A stretch of 64,000 bases of DNA, from positions 211,501 through 275,500 of the forward strand of contig QVRM01003956.1 of the NCBI GenBank assembly GCA_003439945.1, given 5' to 3'. The notes beneath the pieces were generated by a model. It worked only from the letters and a program-made list of their open reading frames with translations. It had not been told where the DNA came from and searched no databases. This stretch comes from Dermanyssus gallinae. Lineage: Eukaryota; Arthropoda; Arachnida; Mesostigmata; Dermanyssidae. Shown piece by piece: positions 39,183 to 52,834 of the stretch (positions are counted from its first letter, which is position 1; every line of letters begins with the position of its first letter). A program made the translations under genes and the position numbers.

Positions 39183-39327
39183 CTTTTATGTTCAGCGGCT
39201 TTTGGCGGGTATGGTCCGTTGTTCCGGCTCCTCTTCGGCCGACCGAGCCTAGACCTAGAGGTTTGTTTAGCGGGTCGAGCGGCCGGTTCGAGGATCTATA
39301 GACACAATAATAACGCGATAGTTGTAG

Positions 39328-39546
39328 CAACTGCAGCAGCAGCAGTGGCAGCCACCGCGGCACTGGTCTGAATATGGCCGTTTCTTCTATTTGGTTCACC
39401 TACGGCTACTGGCGGTACAGCTCAAACTAAAGCTGATGTTGCCGTTTTTTTGCTGACGTTCGCATCCACAGCATCGACAGCGGAGGCAGCGGCAGTAGCA
39501 ACTGCAGCAGCAGCGGCAGTACTAAAAGCAGCCGCAGCCGCAGATG
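39328..39546. repeat. Imperfect GCA/GCC trinucleotide repeat region
   Basis: Scattered GCAGCAGCAG blocks at 39332-39362 and 39476-39545; no conserved frame. Confidence 0.7.
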
Positions 39547-39685
39547 CCGTGTACTGAGCGAGTCACGTCCTCTCCAACGACGAGATTAATGAAACGGCCT
39601 GCTTCCCTATTCTCTCGTACGGGCCTACATATCCTACGGGTCAACACGTTCCACGGGACCACGTGGAGCTGGAGCACGCGTGCGA

Positions 39686-39704
39686 GATATATATATATAT
39701 ATAC

Positions 39705-39763
<59 letters not shown>

Positions 39764-39900
39764 CTATATATATCTATATATATATATATATATCTATATA
39801 TATTATATCTATACTCTATATCTCTAGTATATATCTCTCTATCTCTATCTATCTACTACTATATCTCTACTCTATCTAATATATATATATATATATACAC
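39686..39900. repeat. Degenerate TA/TC low-complexity tract
   Basis: (TA)n passes into TATCTATA, CTCTAT and ATCTCT variants over about 210 bp, then back to (TA)n. Confidence 0.95.
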
Positions 39901-42481
39901 ATTTAAAGTCATATGGATATGATTTTCATGGACAAACATTTTCGAGGCAAAACAGTTGTGCTGCCGTACTCATAAGCTACTACTTCAATTACTATGTTAC
40001 GCTGTAACTATCTGTTTGCTATTCTCAATGTTACCCACTACTGCGTTGCTTTTCGGTGAGCTGTTCACGACCGAACACTTTCGCAAGCTGTTCACAGCAC
40101 GAAAGCGGAAAAGAAGAGGAAAACAACCGACCAGCTCGTTTTCTCTACGTGCTCTAAATCATTACGCGTAACATCGAGCGAGGGGGGGGGGGGTTTGTTC
40201 AGGGGCGCTTTTGTTTTTGCTTTTGGCCTCTTCCTCGTCGCGCGCACATGTGCGTTTTGCACGGGAAAGATCCCTCTCCCCGTAACGTCCATACTTTTAA
40301 CCGGTCAGCTGTCCAGCGGCGTGGTAGTGATAGACGGGGGCGTCCTGTAGGCCTCCTATACCGTACGTCTCTGGTGGATTGTGCGCGCACGTGAATTTGC
40401 AACGGCCATTTGGCATGGGCCTTCACGCAATGCAGGTCATGCGTATCCTCATCATTCCCGCCGCCGTTGCCGCTATCGTAGCAGCGGCGGCGCCGGTCCA
40501 GCCCGGCACAACGGTAGTCCACGGATACGCTAGAACTACTTCGCAGTCTTATCGCAAGGAAGAGGTTTGAAGCTGCTCCTCTGGGTGAGAGCGGGGGGTA
40601 TGAGGGCGTTAGTCCCCCCTTCCCCCTCACTCACTTACCACTCGTCCCCCTCTATCTCTTGAAACGACTCCAAAAGAGAGAACGGACGATATGTACTCGT
40701 CTAACCGAGAAAATCGCTCGGCGTTTTTTGGTTTTTGCTTTCTATTCCAGACTGGGGCCGGAAAGCGGCACGAATGAATGACTGGCCTGGGCACTCCCCG
40801 TTCCCCGAAACGAGTTGTTGATGCCATGAAATTGCGCCCGTGTACCACTACAACTTCTACGACTACTAAAACATTTGCTGCTGCTGCTGCTCTTCCAGCC
40901 GTCAGCAGCGGCAAGACCTCATGTGATGGAGAATGAATCGCGCAAAGAGACGACGGCATCCCATTTCGCGGGCGGACTACCTTAGCGGTGGGTGCGCTTT
41001 GTAACGACGATCCCAAGTCGAAACATTGAGTTGCTGTTAACGCCTGCTACCTTGCCAGATGACTAAGAGTAAACTATTAATCACTCTTACCTTCTGACGC
41101 ACTCGCAGAGCTCGAAAGAGAACTGGAGGACAGCAAGAGCGAGATAAACGATAGGCAGTTAAACCTTCGTATGCAAGGTGGGTCGTAAAGGAAAAACACG
41201 CATAGAGAAAGTTAGCTGGATTTGAAACCCGTCGGCTCTTATTCAAACCCGGAAAAAAAACGTTTACTAGAACAAATATTTATGTGTGTGTATATATAAT
41301 AGTAAGTATCGTAATACAAGTAATAAAATCAATAACAAATTTTCAAGGGAGGAATTACTTTCGTTTTAATGCAGCTGCGCCTCTCAACTGTTCTCATTGT
41401 CAGAGCCGATTATAACCCTTTGCGTTGCTCGTTTGTCCAGTAAGCTTTGCTTGTACATCTAATAGGGCCTGGCCATGCACGAGGCTATCTATCGTTTCAA
41501 CTCAGAAATTATTTTTTATTTCGTTCTTTAATTACCGGTCAATCCGACAAATACAAGGAGACACCTTTCCCTCCGATGATTCGGTACGAAATACGTATTA
41601 AAAGTTGTTCCAGTTTAACAAACGAATCCGAGGTCGTGGTAAAGCCAGAGAAAGTTTGGAGTAGCCGGTAAATTGGGCTCATAATTTAGCCTCAACGTGA
41701 GCGCGTAGGTGTCGGTGCCGGCGCAAGGTTCTGGCTCTTCAGTGCCCGAACAGGGGAACATCTACCGCGGCCGCTGACAGGCGCCGAGATCCAGGCAGAT
41801 AGGGAGATAGGCAGGCGGTCTCAGACCATAAAAGTTTTACACCATTTCCCCTCACGTTGCGCACGCCTTCAAACTTATAGGATGAGTGTATGTATAGGCG
41901 GGAAGCTATCTGGGGCCCTGCCAAGCGACGACGTTGCCGTCGTTTTCTTGACCAGCGGAGGAAGACTGACTCCGATGACATGTAGTTAGGAAGGAAGAGG
42001 AGATAGGAGGACGGCGCGGCGGGAACGCTCCCTCCAGCTAAGTCTAACTGTATGTGGGGTCGCGCTTGTTTACCGCGTCGCCCACGTCGAGGCCCCTTTA
42101 CCATGGACTTCGTCGCTTACCAACCGCCTCTCGCGTATCTCGGACGTCGGCGGCCTATCCGTTACGCCAAAGGATAAGTCTATTTCCTGGTTGTCGTTGC
42201 GTTCGTCGCAGACGCAGCATTTTTGTTGCTGTACTCGCAGCAGTAGTAGCAATGTAGTCGATATTGTTATTGTTGTTGTTGTTGTTGGGAGGGCTAAAGT
42301 CTTCCCAAATTTGGGTTTGAAAGTCATTATTTGTTTAGGCGAGTATCATGGTGGCTGAGTAGTCATGATCAATGGTGGCCGTGATTGTGAAATTGGCCGT
42401 CTTCAGCGCTTCGTCGTGCACCCTAGAAGGCGCGTATGGCTGACTTATTGACAAGATCAAATCGTGAACGGTTTGAGCGTT

Positions 42482-42485
<4 letters not shown>

Positions 42486-42534
<49 letters not shown>
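42486..42534. repeat. (TA)n microsatellite
   Basis: Pure AT alternation about 190 bp before the hairpin at 42726. Further TA-rich tracts lie at 43363-43400 and 43507-43581. Confidence 0.97.
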
Positions 42535-42538
<4 letters not shown>

Positions 42539-42725
42539 CGCTGGTAAAACAAAGCTACTCAGCAGGATAGGATCAACCTTGCAATGTTAGCTTAATTACC
42601 ATAACTAGCTCCACCACAACTGCTACAAAACTTCTACTACTATTAGCACTAATACTTCTAGGAAGCACAGTCTTACGTCGACTCGGATCGGCACACCTGC
42701 AGGGGTCAATCCGTAAGTGATTTCC

Positions 42726-42776
42726 TACCTTGGAGTTGCCACAGCTATTTATAATAGCTGTGACAACTCCAAGGTA
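42726..42776. repeat. Near-perfect fold-back hairpin, 24-bp arms
   Basis: Arms 42726-42749 and 42753-42776 are reverse complements with one mismatch (a G:T wobble if transcribed as RNA) around a 3-base loop. The arm starts TACCTTGGAGTTGCCACAGC. Confidence 0.96.
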
Positions 42777-43548
42777 AAAAAAGCAAGGGGACGTAGACGA
42801 GAAGGCAAATAGCCTCGGCAAACAAAGTTCACCGCTCCGACAGATCCTTCGAGAGAGAGCGAGAGACTTCAAGCGAATCCCTCAGACCAGGTCCGCTGTG
42901 ATACCGTTGTGTCGCTGTACTCATCGGCCTCCAACACCAGATAACCCCGCACAATGCCCGTCATCATTCGATTCGTCATCATCAGAAGATGAAGAAGAAT
43001 GAAAAGAGGAGACACTCGCTTCCTTCCCAACACCTCGCCGCTTGCCAAAACAGGTACACGGTTGCTGCTGCTGCTTGGATAGAGCGCTGTGCGGTCATCC
43101 AGGCGTTAAGTGGTGCTGCTCTACACCCTACTTACTTGCCTGCGTACAGGTGGCCACCCTAGTGTACAGAGTGCCGGCCGTCAGCTGTCGTGTACGTGGC
43201 AAGTCTTCCAGAGGCAAGCCACATCATCGAACCAACCAAGAGTTCTCTGGCCATCTGGTAGAGCGACATGGCGACCGGGAACGAGCGCTACCTAGCTCGT
43301 TTGAGAAGTAGCAAATCTAAGCGGCACTATTAGCTCCCCCCCTTCTCTCTCTCTCTCCCTTTCTATATGTATATATATATATATCTATATACATATATTT
43401 TTTTTTTCAATTTTTATTTCAAACGTGGATTATTCACGGAACTGCATTTCTCAACGCTTAAGTTCACGGTAAATAAAAATGGTACAAAAAGAATGAATCA
43501 AACAACGAATATGTATAATATAATATATAATTATATATAATATAAAAT

Positions 43549-43585
<37 letters not shown>

Positions 43586-44626
43586 AACTGTTCAGCGATT
43601 TCTAGATATGTCAACATATCAGCCAATGTTACTGCTCTAAACGCCTCTGATAAACTAGGCTGACACGTGTACTCAGTTAAGCCTATCAAGCGAAAAATAA
43701 ATCATAGGTATTTTAGAAAAACAGGTAATCTACCTACGGTCCAGTAGAATAAATTGTGCTAGTTCGAAAACCACTTCGCCACCCCATTGGAAAACGTATA
43801 TTTAGATAATATATCAAATCGCATAAACTGAGACAAAGCACTTACATCGTTCCGGCAATCTACGTGCTACTCGATAGGGGCATAGTCCGCTTCGAAAATA
43901 ATTGCTCTAGTTAATATGAGCATGTACCTACCTATGCATGCGCGTCGAGTCGCTACGCAGACTGCCTTGGGCTACGTGCGCTAATGAATGGCGTAGTTTA
44001 GCATTATCATAGTCTAGTCGTATATGAGCATTGGACAACCTTAGCACCGTCACGCTTCTATTGTGATAATGACGCTTATGATAATGATGAATGTTATTAT
44101 TATTGCGGAATAAAGCGTTTTCTTTTCTGGATGACAAGTGCATACAATACATCATTAAAGCAAATCCCCATAGACTGTGTACACGAAGTACGGAATACCT
44201 TTGTGAGTGATTATACGATTTTACAAAATGTTAAGATGGCTCCCGCTGTCAGAGCAAACAGACTGCTTTTATGTAACGACTACTTCCATAATTGTAAATT
44301 CAAATTTCGAGGCAACGTTAGAGTTTACAGTGTACCAACGGCTAGTGGCAACAAAAAGTCTGAAATGGTACTGCGGAATAACATCACGGAAGTCTAGAAC
44401 ATATTATTAGAACCCATCTATTTTTTACCTTTATATAAATAATCCTCAGTTAGATCATTTAATTTGTTGGCAACGCATGACGACGACGAAACAATGATTA
44501 GTGTCCTGCAGGCCGTTTTAAGCTACTGGTATAGAGACACGATAATTGCAATAAATTCAAAGTAGTCAGTATTAAATATTCATTTTGTACGCTGTATCAT
44601 CACTCATCGTTGATAACGTTTCCCTG

Positions 44627-44788
<162 letters not shown>

Positions 44789-45900
44789 TTATACACTTCC
44801 ATATACGTACGTGCATGTATTTTCGACGTTATTTTTCTGAGATATGTTGCTCACTTGTTACAGGAACATATACGTTATTTATCCTGTCAGCAGTACACTG
44901 TATATGTCCTGTCCGCCGTACGTGGCTAGGACACGTAGCCGAATACGGACTGAGACAAGTCTCTAGAATGTCTAGTCTATAGTACTACTTCTGTGAGAGC
45001 GTTTTTCTCCTCTCTATTTGCTGCGGGACGCGGATGGGCCCTATCGCAAAAATAATCCTTCATACCAGCAGCAGCAGCAGCGAAGAAGCAACAGCAACTA
45101 ACCGGCGGACCCAATCGACGGTAGTCGGGTCGCAATCGCCGAACGTTAGTCTCTGCTTAGACTGGCTCATCTGTTCGCTTTACGTTCGGCGTAATGACGT
45201 CCAGATAAACTGGATTTACTACCACACGCATCAGGGTTTGCAAACAACAAAACGACAAGAGCTCTCCAACAGATGAGAGAATACTCCTTCTTGCCCCGCC
45301 GTCCTTCTCCTCTCGCTCGAGTAGACGTTCTTCGACAGTACATAGCGACCCAGCTGTCGAGGAGACAGGCGCAGACGGTAGCAGTGCGACATATGCTGCC
45401 TCCACCCCCCCTGCTGTCCCCACGAACACTTAGCTTGCCCCCGTTGTATGAGCGTGTGTTGTTGTATTGTTGTATATGTTGTTGTATGAGCGTGGATTAT
45501 ATATGTATAGATATATTAGAGAGTGTAAGCAAATCGAAACGTATGTTGCTAGCACCTAACGCGTGCTTGTGTGTATCTGCTTGTGGCTAGATTGTCTCGT
45601 CATCGAGGAGGCTCGAAGTTGTCATCCTCGTGGCCGTCGTCATTATTACCATCACTGTTGTGGTTGTTGTTGCTGCTGCTGCTGTTGTTCTATATGTTGA
45701 TTGGTAGCCCGACCGTTCGGTGAAGACGGCGGCCTGGCCTGTCAGCGTATGCGGACAATGCCGACATGACCACCCACAAGGAAGAGGCCGACAGTTATTG
45801 GCTAGCAAATCCCAAGACTACCGGTAACCAATGCTAGCACAGATACTTACTACCTAGGGAGTACTACCTACTACAGTCACCTGCTTCGAACAAACGGGAT

Positions 45901-46042
45901 TGCTTTTTGCAGCATTGCTTCATAGACGGACCCCCATAAATACAAATGTGGTGCAACGGTGGGGCTCGATCCCGCGCACCTGCTATGTGTCTCCTCCGGT
46001 TGCGAGGTGCAGACTAATGCACCTCGCCACCGGGCCCATCGA
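45901..46042 (-). mobile_element. SINE-A copy 2 (tRNA-derived), just upstream of GPHR
   Basis: Read on the minus strand, the unit opens with CCCGGTGGCGAGGTGCAT, which resembles a pol III A box. About 50 bp later comes CGGGATCGAGCCCCACC, a good B box, followed by a unique tail with TTTGTATTTATGGGGGTCCG. The same order and tail occur at 3126-3256, 42.7 kb away, so this is a dispersed repeat. It ends 73 bp before the GPHR start codon and points away from that gene. Confidence 0.78.
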
Positions 46043-46114
46043 CTACCACTATAACAATTACCACTACTACTACCACTTCTGCTGCTGCTGCCATTCCGTT
46101 CGGCGTGCGGCGTC

Positions 46115-47590
46115 ATGCCACTTCTGCAGGACCTGCTCATTGTGCTGCTGCCGCAGGTGGTGTTTTTCGTCGTCGGCTGGACGTTCTTTCTTCGCCAGCT
46201 GTTCCGTAACTACGTCATCGATCGGCGCTGTGTGCAGGTGCTATTTTCTGTCACGTTCGCTCTCTGCTGCACGCTGTTTGAGCTCGTCATCTTCGAGATT
46301 CTCGGCGTGCTCAGCCCGGCGACGCGGTGCGCCGTCTGGCACACGGTGCTCGGGCTGATTGTCGTCATGCTCGTGGCGGTGATACCGTACAAGATCTGTC
46401 GACTCGTCATCGACGACGTCGACCTCGTCACGACCGCCACGCACCGACGCGCGCTCTCGTGTGGTCTATGGCTGGCGTGTTTGGCGCTGTTCTGGCAGAT
46501 TGGCGACACGTTTCCCTTCCTTCGACTCAGCCGGGCCAGCAGGGAAGCAGAGGAAGAGAAGGCGGAGGAGGAGGAGGAGCAGGAGGAAACGACGACAACA
46601 AAATGTGCCACATTCGCCATGGAGCAGATTCTAAGCTGGATTGGTGTGGTCGGCGTCACGCTGATCGCGCTCCTCAGCGGCTTCGGCGCTGTCAACCAGC
46701 CGTACAATATGATGCACATGTTTATTCGCCCGACGACACGCAACGACGTCTGGCGTGGCGAGAAGCTTCTCCTGCAGACGATGGACATGGTCCTTGTCAA
46801 GAAGCGACGTGTCGCCGTTCTCGAAAGGCTGGCCAACACCAGCCGCCAGCAGAGGTCGCTGCAGATGAGGTTCTCGTCGATGTGGTGGGATACCATCCAA
46901 CGACACGTAGTCAAAGCGGTCTACCGTGGCGACGAAGGCGGCGATGACACCGGCCAACTTCGACGAGAAATCGCCATCTTGGAAGATTCTTGCCGACAGC
47001 TGTTTCTCGAGAGCGTCGGCCGTCATCAGATGCTCGAGCGCATGCAATGGTCGAAGACGTGGCGCGGCAAGTACTTCAACGCGCTCGGCTGCTTTTTGTC
47101 GCTGTTCAGCTGTTGGAAACTAATCAGGAGTGTTGTCAACATAGTCCTGAATCAAACCGGTAGAAAGGATCCCGTCACACGTTGGACCCAGATCGCCGTC
47201 AACTATGCGGGCCTCGACTTTGACGTGAAGTTTTGGTCGCAGTACTTCTCATTTGCGCTCATAGGCATCCTAGCTGTCTTGAACGTCCGTGGCCTCCTTC
47301 GTAATCTCATCCGATTGTTCAATGCGCTTGCTCGACCGACATCGACCAACGTTCTTGTACTAGCTCTAGCGCAACTTATGGGTATGTACTTTGTGTCGTC
47401 TGTGCTTTTGATGCGAGTTAATCTGCCCGAAAAATACCGCAAAACCATAACGACGGTTCTTGGAAATCTTCATTTTCAGTTCTACCACCTGTGGTTTGAC
47501 GTGCTATTTCTCTCAAGTGGCATTTTCTTTGCCAGTCTGCTCGTGATCACCCACAATCTAACCGTCAAGGGAGGGCACTGCCTAAATTAG
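46115..47590 (+). CDS. GPHR: Golgi pH regulator (GPR89 family), intact and intronless
   Basis: Encodes a 491-residue multi-pass membrane protein. Animal members (about 455 residues) act as an anion channel needed for acid pH in the Golgi; plant relatives are called GTGs. The match is end to end: GW.FF.RQLF near residue 21, SVTFALCCTLFELVIFEILG (45-64), GVTLIALLSGFGAVN (180-194), LLQTMDM (219-225), SKTWRGKYFNALG (313-325), DPVTR (352-356), DFDVKFWSQ (368-376) and LAQLMGMYFVSSVLL (418-432). About nine hydrophobic segments are visible. ATG at 46115 is chosen because the N terminus then aligns with the family; TAG ends it at 47588-47590. There are no introns or frame breaks, and codons are GC-rich at position three. 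Oddity: an acidic insert at residues 142-160 (EEEEEQEE) in the loop before the fifth membrane segment. A SINE ends 73 bp upstream. No AATAAA is evident in the next 240 bp. The intact frame argues for a working gene, either intron-loss or retrocopy. Confidence 0.96.
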   Translation: MPLLQDLLIVLLPQVVFFVVGWTFFLRQLFRNYVIDRRCVQVLFSVTFALCCTLFELVIFEILGVLSPATRCAVWHTVLGLIVVMLVAVIPYKICRLVIDDVDLVTTATHRRALSCGLWLACLALFWQIGDTFPFLRLSRASREAEEEKAEEEEEQEETTTTKCATFAMEQILSWIGVVGVTLIALLSGFGAVNQPYNMMHMFIRPTTRNDVWRGEKLLLQTMDMVLVKKRRVAVLERLANTSRQQRSLQMRFSSMWWDTIQRHVVKAVYRGDEGGDDTGQLRREIAILEDSCRQLFLESVGRHQMLERMQWSKTWRGKYFNALGCFLSLFSCWKLIRSVVNIVLNQTGRKDPVTRWTQIAVNYAGLDFDVKFWSQYFSFALIGILAVLNVRGLLRNLIRLFNALARPTSTNVLVLALAQLMGMYFVSSVLLMRVNLPEKYRKTITTVLGNLHFQFYHLWFDVLFLSSGIFFASLLVITHNLTVKGGHCLN

Positions 47591-48440
47591 CCCCACGTCT
47601 AGCTAGCTATGCTTGAGCTTATCACTCATTAGAGTACGGTCGAATTTTAAATTGTATAATTATACGCGTGGTGTGTTACTTTATGAATGGCAAGGCTATT
47701 CTCTAGACTGCGCGAATCTGTCGGGTACGAAGGCTTCCTTCCCATCTGAACTCAGAGGCATGTTTTACGAGAACTGCGCTAATGTAGAATCACTCTCTGG
47801 GTTCAAATATGTACACGCATATTTTATATGATGGTTCATTAGAACGGTGTATAAGGCTCGTGTGATTTCGCTCGTCGCACCTGACCTGAGGATGTTGCAA
47901 GCCTTGGCCATGGAAAGTAGGAGCCGCGTTCATTTGTAAGCGTCGTCGTCGTCGAGACAGGACGTGGGTGTAGGACAGGTGCTCGCAAAACGAACGAGCT
48001 CCGATTTCCTCTGCTGCCTAATGGAGAGCGCCATGAAAGCGAGGGGGCGCGCGCGAATGCGTTCGTCTTGCAGGCTACAGAGGCTCATCAGCTGCTTCAA
48101 AGCCTCGAAGTCGTTTGTCAAACCGGCAGCAATCCCCTCCGCCCCCCTCCGCACTGTCTTCTGGTGGGGAATCTGGCCTTTTGGCCGCAGGCACGCCGCG
48201 TTTCTCTACGTTTCTTCGTCGCTCGCAAAGCATTGCTATACAACGGGCAAATGCTGACGCTGCCAGCCCCCCTCGCCCATAGCAACACATAGAGGCCTTG
48301 TGGCCTTCGACTGGCATCGCGGTGAGACGACCGAGTAGTTCAACAGCAGACGGTCGTGTGGCTGCTTGTTTGGTGGTTGTTGGAAAAGAAATCCTCCGTC
48401 ACTCTGTGCTAATTTGTCAAGCAGCGTAGCCTTCCTGCTC

Positions 48441-48500
48441 CCCCCCCCCCTAACCACCGTCTCGGGTCGCCCCACACCGTCTCGGGTCGCCCCACACCGG
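48441..48500 (+). repeat. Poly-C run followed by a 20-bp exact tandem duplication
   Basis: Ten C at 48441-48450. CTCGGGTCGCCCCACACCG then occurs at 48461 and again at 48481, with period 20. Confidence 0.93.
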
Positions 48501-51500
48501 CTTCCTCACAACACACTGTGTGTACCATAATTACTCGAGTTCGTTTGGGAGACCGAGAGCGATCATCATGTCAAGACGCCGCAACGCCAAAAGGCAGCTA
48601 CTCGTTACGACACGATCTGTCGTTTTGGCACGACAACGACGACCTCAGCGTTAAACGCGTATGGCACCATTCCAATGCGTAACGCCGAGCTTTCGGATGA
48701 CTAGTTGTCGGCTGGCGACACGTCGTGTTCGGTCGGAACAATAAGCTTGTCTTTGTCTCCGCTTTCGGCTCCGCCGTTTACCTCGTTCGCCCTTCCTGGT
48801 GGTACTCTATCTAGTTAGTCCATTCGTGGCAGTAGTAGTAGTAGTGGTAGCTTTCATATAGACCCATACGCTGCTGCTGCTGCTGCTGGCGTTGTGTCCT
48901 GCTGACGCGTCGAGCCTGAAGTCGGGCGTATTCATGCGTTCATTTGCCGATACCGGCGTCGAAGACAGCAGCCCTTCGAAGCGTGGATGTGGACGGACGG
49001 ATCAGGAAAGGGACACTTTCACGTGCCCTTTTCGCGTGACTCGGGCCCTCCCAAACTCGGTTCACACTTCGGTCGGCTAGCAATCCATAATTTTGCTCGC
49101 ATTGTTCGCCGGTAACGGTCGTGAAACATCGACGAAACAATCCGAATATGCGTCAACAGAGAAGACAACTCACTGGGCAGCATGCATTTTCACCGGGGAT
49201 GGCAAGTGATTTATGACAGCGAAGCGGCAGGATTGCGTTTGCCTTTAAAAGCGTTCCTTGCGGCGTATTCTCCAAGCTAGCCTTTACCCATGGAAACGCT
49301 TAATGCCTAAAGTACAGAAAAATCGTTTTGCCCACATTGCCACTATCTGCATAGACGAGCTAGAACTGGCACGTATTTAGTTCGTTGTGTTTGTCGCCAA
49401 TGCGAAAGTGCCTAGTTTCTAGTTTATACACACAACCGTTGGCGTTTCGCAATCATTTGAAATAGAGCTCACTATCCTAGTGTTTGAGTCTACTCAGACA
49501 CTTTGTAATACTGTGTATTGCAAAGTGTAGAAATTGTAATATAAAATTGTAAAATAATGTTTAATGATATTCCAATAAGGATGCGCTAGACAGAAGTGAA
49601 AAAACATGCCTCTGACTTCAGTAGGATTTCAGTACCTTCAAAAGGTACCACAACGGTATATTTGTATAGAGTTACAATGTTAGAGAATGAATAATGAAGT
49701 TTAAGGTAATAGAGACGGTCATTCGCAGTTTATCTCTGTGAGCTGCACTTCAATCGCGATTTTTTTAAACTTAAGTGACATTGTATTGCCTAATAATAGA
49801 TTTACACATGGTATGTACCAACCCACATTTTACAAATGAAATTATCGAATAAAATATATTAAACATGTGTAACTAAATATGCATTCTGTTCTATTCCGAA
49901 GTGCTTTAGCTGAAAGTGGATTAGGTGTAAACTAAGTGCTGGTAGTCTAACTCAGCGACCTTCATGGCTAATCGAAGTTGACTAAACCTATATATATATA
50001 TGATTTAGCGTCGTCAAATTAAACACCTGGCTAATCATGGTTTTTCAACATTAAATGTATGCATAACACCAAATCCTGAGAGCAGGCACGTTGTTAATGA
50101 CGTTTCGCAAACGACGGAGTTAAATGTCTCAATTTGTTAAATCTTGTCTTGCTCGTGAATCATTTGGTTGAGCAGCGACTAATCTCTGCTCTGCACCTTT
50201 ACACTTCAACGCTGCGCTGTGCATCTGATACAGTCAACAAAATTGCAATCCTATCTAATGTCATTTTTCTGCAAATGCCAAGCCATTATATCATTTCAAG
50301 CTATGCACTCTGCTTAGCAATGACCACTTAACGGTTTTAAGGACCTAAACTTCTCAACCGCTCCAGAAATCCTAACTGACTATCAAGCGAGACGCATCTT
50401 CAAAAACAAAATATATATATATATAGATGAACAGTTCAGAATGACATTACATAGCCAAGTCGTAGCGGGCGGTTCCAGTGACTGGCACCTAGCAAAAGTC
50501 GTGTTTCAGAACAGCCTCTGCAGAATATCTGACACGACAAAGTCAACGCAACAGATTAAACGACCTGTGTTCTCTTACATACGCGCTAACGAGAGACTGT
50601 TTGACGCCATTGTCACCGTAACTCTGTTGTCTAACGAATCGAAGGCTAGACGCTCAATAGCCGATTTCCCTTAGGACACCGGCCCATAAACTTCGGCCCT
50701 TACGTTGGTGATCTTCATCGGAGGACTCTCACACCCTCACGTAACGTATGGTTCGTAGCGACAGAGTGGCACGTTCCTGGCGTGTTGTAACTGCTTTGGA
50801 ATTTTGCGAGCAAAACGTATCCGTTTGGTACTGCGTGCAATCTCGGCAGCGGTTCGAGTCAGCGGCAGCAGCCGGCCAAAATATGCATGACTTCCGCAAA
50901 ATTGACAGTAAATTGACAGTAAACAGAGACAGATCAATAACGTGCCGCGCGCTTGTAAGCCGTATGTCAGAGTATTTTTCCGTCTTCTTTGCTTGCTATT
51001 TTTTGAGGAATAGAACAGAAATTGCCTTTAGTTACCAAATACATGGCGGGAGAAGGTTGAGATGCAGGGAAGTTTGCGAAGCCAATAGTTGGGCGATTCT
51101 CTTTTTTCGATTTTTAAACGCTCTGACAACCACGTTTTAGACGCTCGTAATGGACTAAGTTGCCTGTGGCACGATAACGCCATTGCGGTACTGGATTTAT
51201 GGAGACTTTCTCCAGCAGTGGTATGTAGCAGGAGGACAATTATAACCGCGTTCACCAGGAACAACCAGCAAGGCTGTGTCTTAAACTGCGACTGATTGTT
51301 AATCATGGTTGCCATGGCAACGATCCGTTTCGAACCGTGCGCTAACCGCCTAAGCAACCGCCGGTACATAATTGTAATCAACATATTACACTGCACTACA
51401 TATAGAAATAACATATCTAGTAATGATTTCAGTTCTTGCAAAACATTTAGGTGTAGCATTAGTTGGTCCCTACGATTGTTCACTGGTACACTGTCAAAGA

Positions 51501-52762
51501 AGAACGCGATCAATAAGATCCGAGCTTACAGCCTGTGGCATTACGCGTGCGTCGTTGTTCCCAAATAAATTTTACAGCGACAAAGGGTTAAGGGCATTCG
51601 GCTCGATATAACATCTCTTATACAGAGCCTTTTTAGGAACCTTCTCTAAACACCCTTAATCATACCGATGTGTTTGCACAAACATGGGCTCCAGGGAGGG
51701 AGGGAGATGGGAGGAAAAGTAATCAATATAAAAGTCCAGATAGCACTGTTGATCTATACCAACGAATATACACATTTGGATCCCTAATGATAGAACAACA
51801 GAATGGCATGTTCTCAGACTACTCCTGTCTAGATGGCGTATATACGCCTCCCTGGTGGCGATTGTTTCCAGTTCGTTTTTCATTTCAGTTTGGCAAATAC
51901 TTTAAGTACACGACCGCACCTGGCCTAGAATTCTAGTTCTAGAAGAAGAAGACGAACAACAACAACTAGTTCCCTAGCTGCGACTACCATTGCCACCACT
52001 ACTGCTAAGTGGTATCAAAATGCCAGTAGAGGTGAGACTTCAGTCGACAGACAAACTTTCGCGTAGCAACCGATGCGGCCTCGTCGGCGAACTCTTGAAC
52101 GCCAAAGGTGGCAGCGACTGCTCTGCGCAGCGCAGCCCAACTATCGCTCTAGCGGCGAGTCTGTCTCGGTTGCTGACGCCGCCGACATCGCCATTGCTAT
52201 TATTAGGGTAGATATGAAAACTTTTCCTCATGACTCGACCTCCCAGCGGACCTCCGCCAACTTTAACGCATTCAACGCAGGCTAACTTAGACAGCCGGCC
52301 GGACGATTTCGGACGTTAGCCGCAACATCGTCAACAACAATAGAGGACCGACGAGCAGCAATATTATACATACCGAAACTTCATGCCGAGACTCCGTTGT
52401 CAGCGTTGCCCTATCGGCCGTAATAATGCTAAAACGACGAGCTTGAATCGTGCCACCGTCGTGTTAGGTGACCGCATCGTGTCTAGCCCGGGTCCGGGCA
52501 TTCTACTCCGTTTTCGTCGCCCACGATGCAGATGTGAGATCTGCTGAGGCTTGAGACACGCTTCGGGCAGGCACGAAGCGCCTACGTGAAGCGTCAGTTG
52601 CCTCTGGGATGGCAGCAGCGTACTTGCTGCACGTGTTATGCTCAGAAAAATTCAACTTACCCTTATTTCAGCAGCTTGATTTATTATTATTATTATTGAC
52701 ACACTATATAATAGTTCTATATACCGTTGTCAGTAGTGCATGCGCACACATAAATAGATTTA

Positions 52763-52798
<36 letters not shown>

Positions 52799-52834
52799 GG
52801 TAAGACTTCAGCCGCACTATATATATATACATAC

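Noticed and set aside
38826..39371. 181-codon frame rich in Ser, Leu and Pro
   Set aside because: Caused by the pyrimidine-rich tract; no conserved motif.
46210..46914. 234-codon and 206-codon frames overlapping GPHR on other frames
   Set aside because: Shadow frames caused by the GC-rich third positions of the real gene.
51028..51513. 161-codon minus-strand frame with hydrophobic stretches
   Set aside because: No family resemblance; overlapping plus-strand frames of similar length show it is a chance opening.
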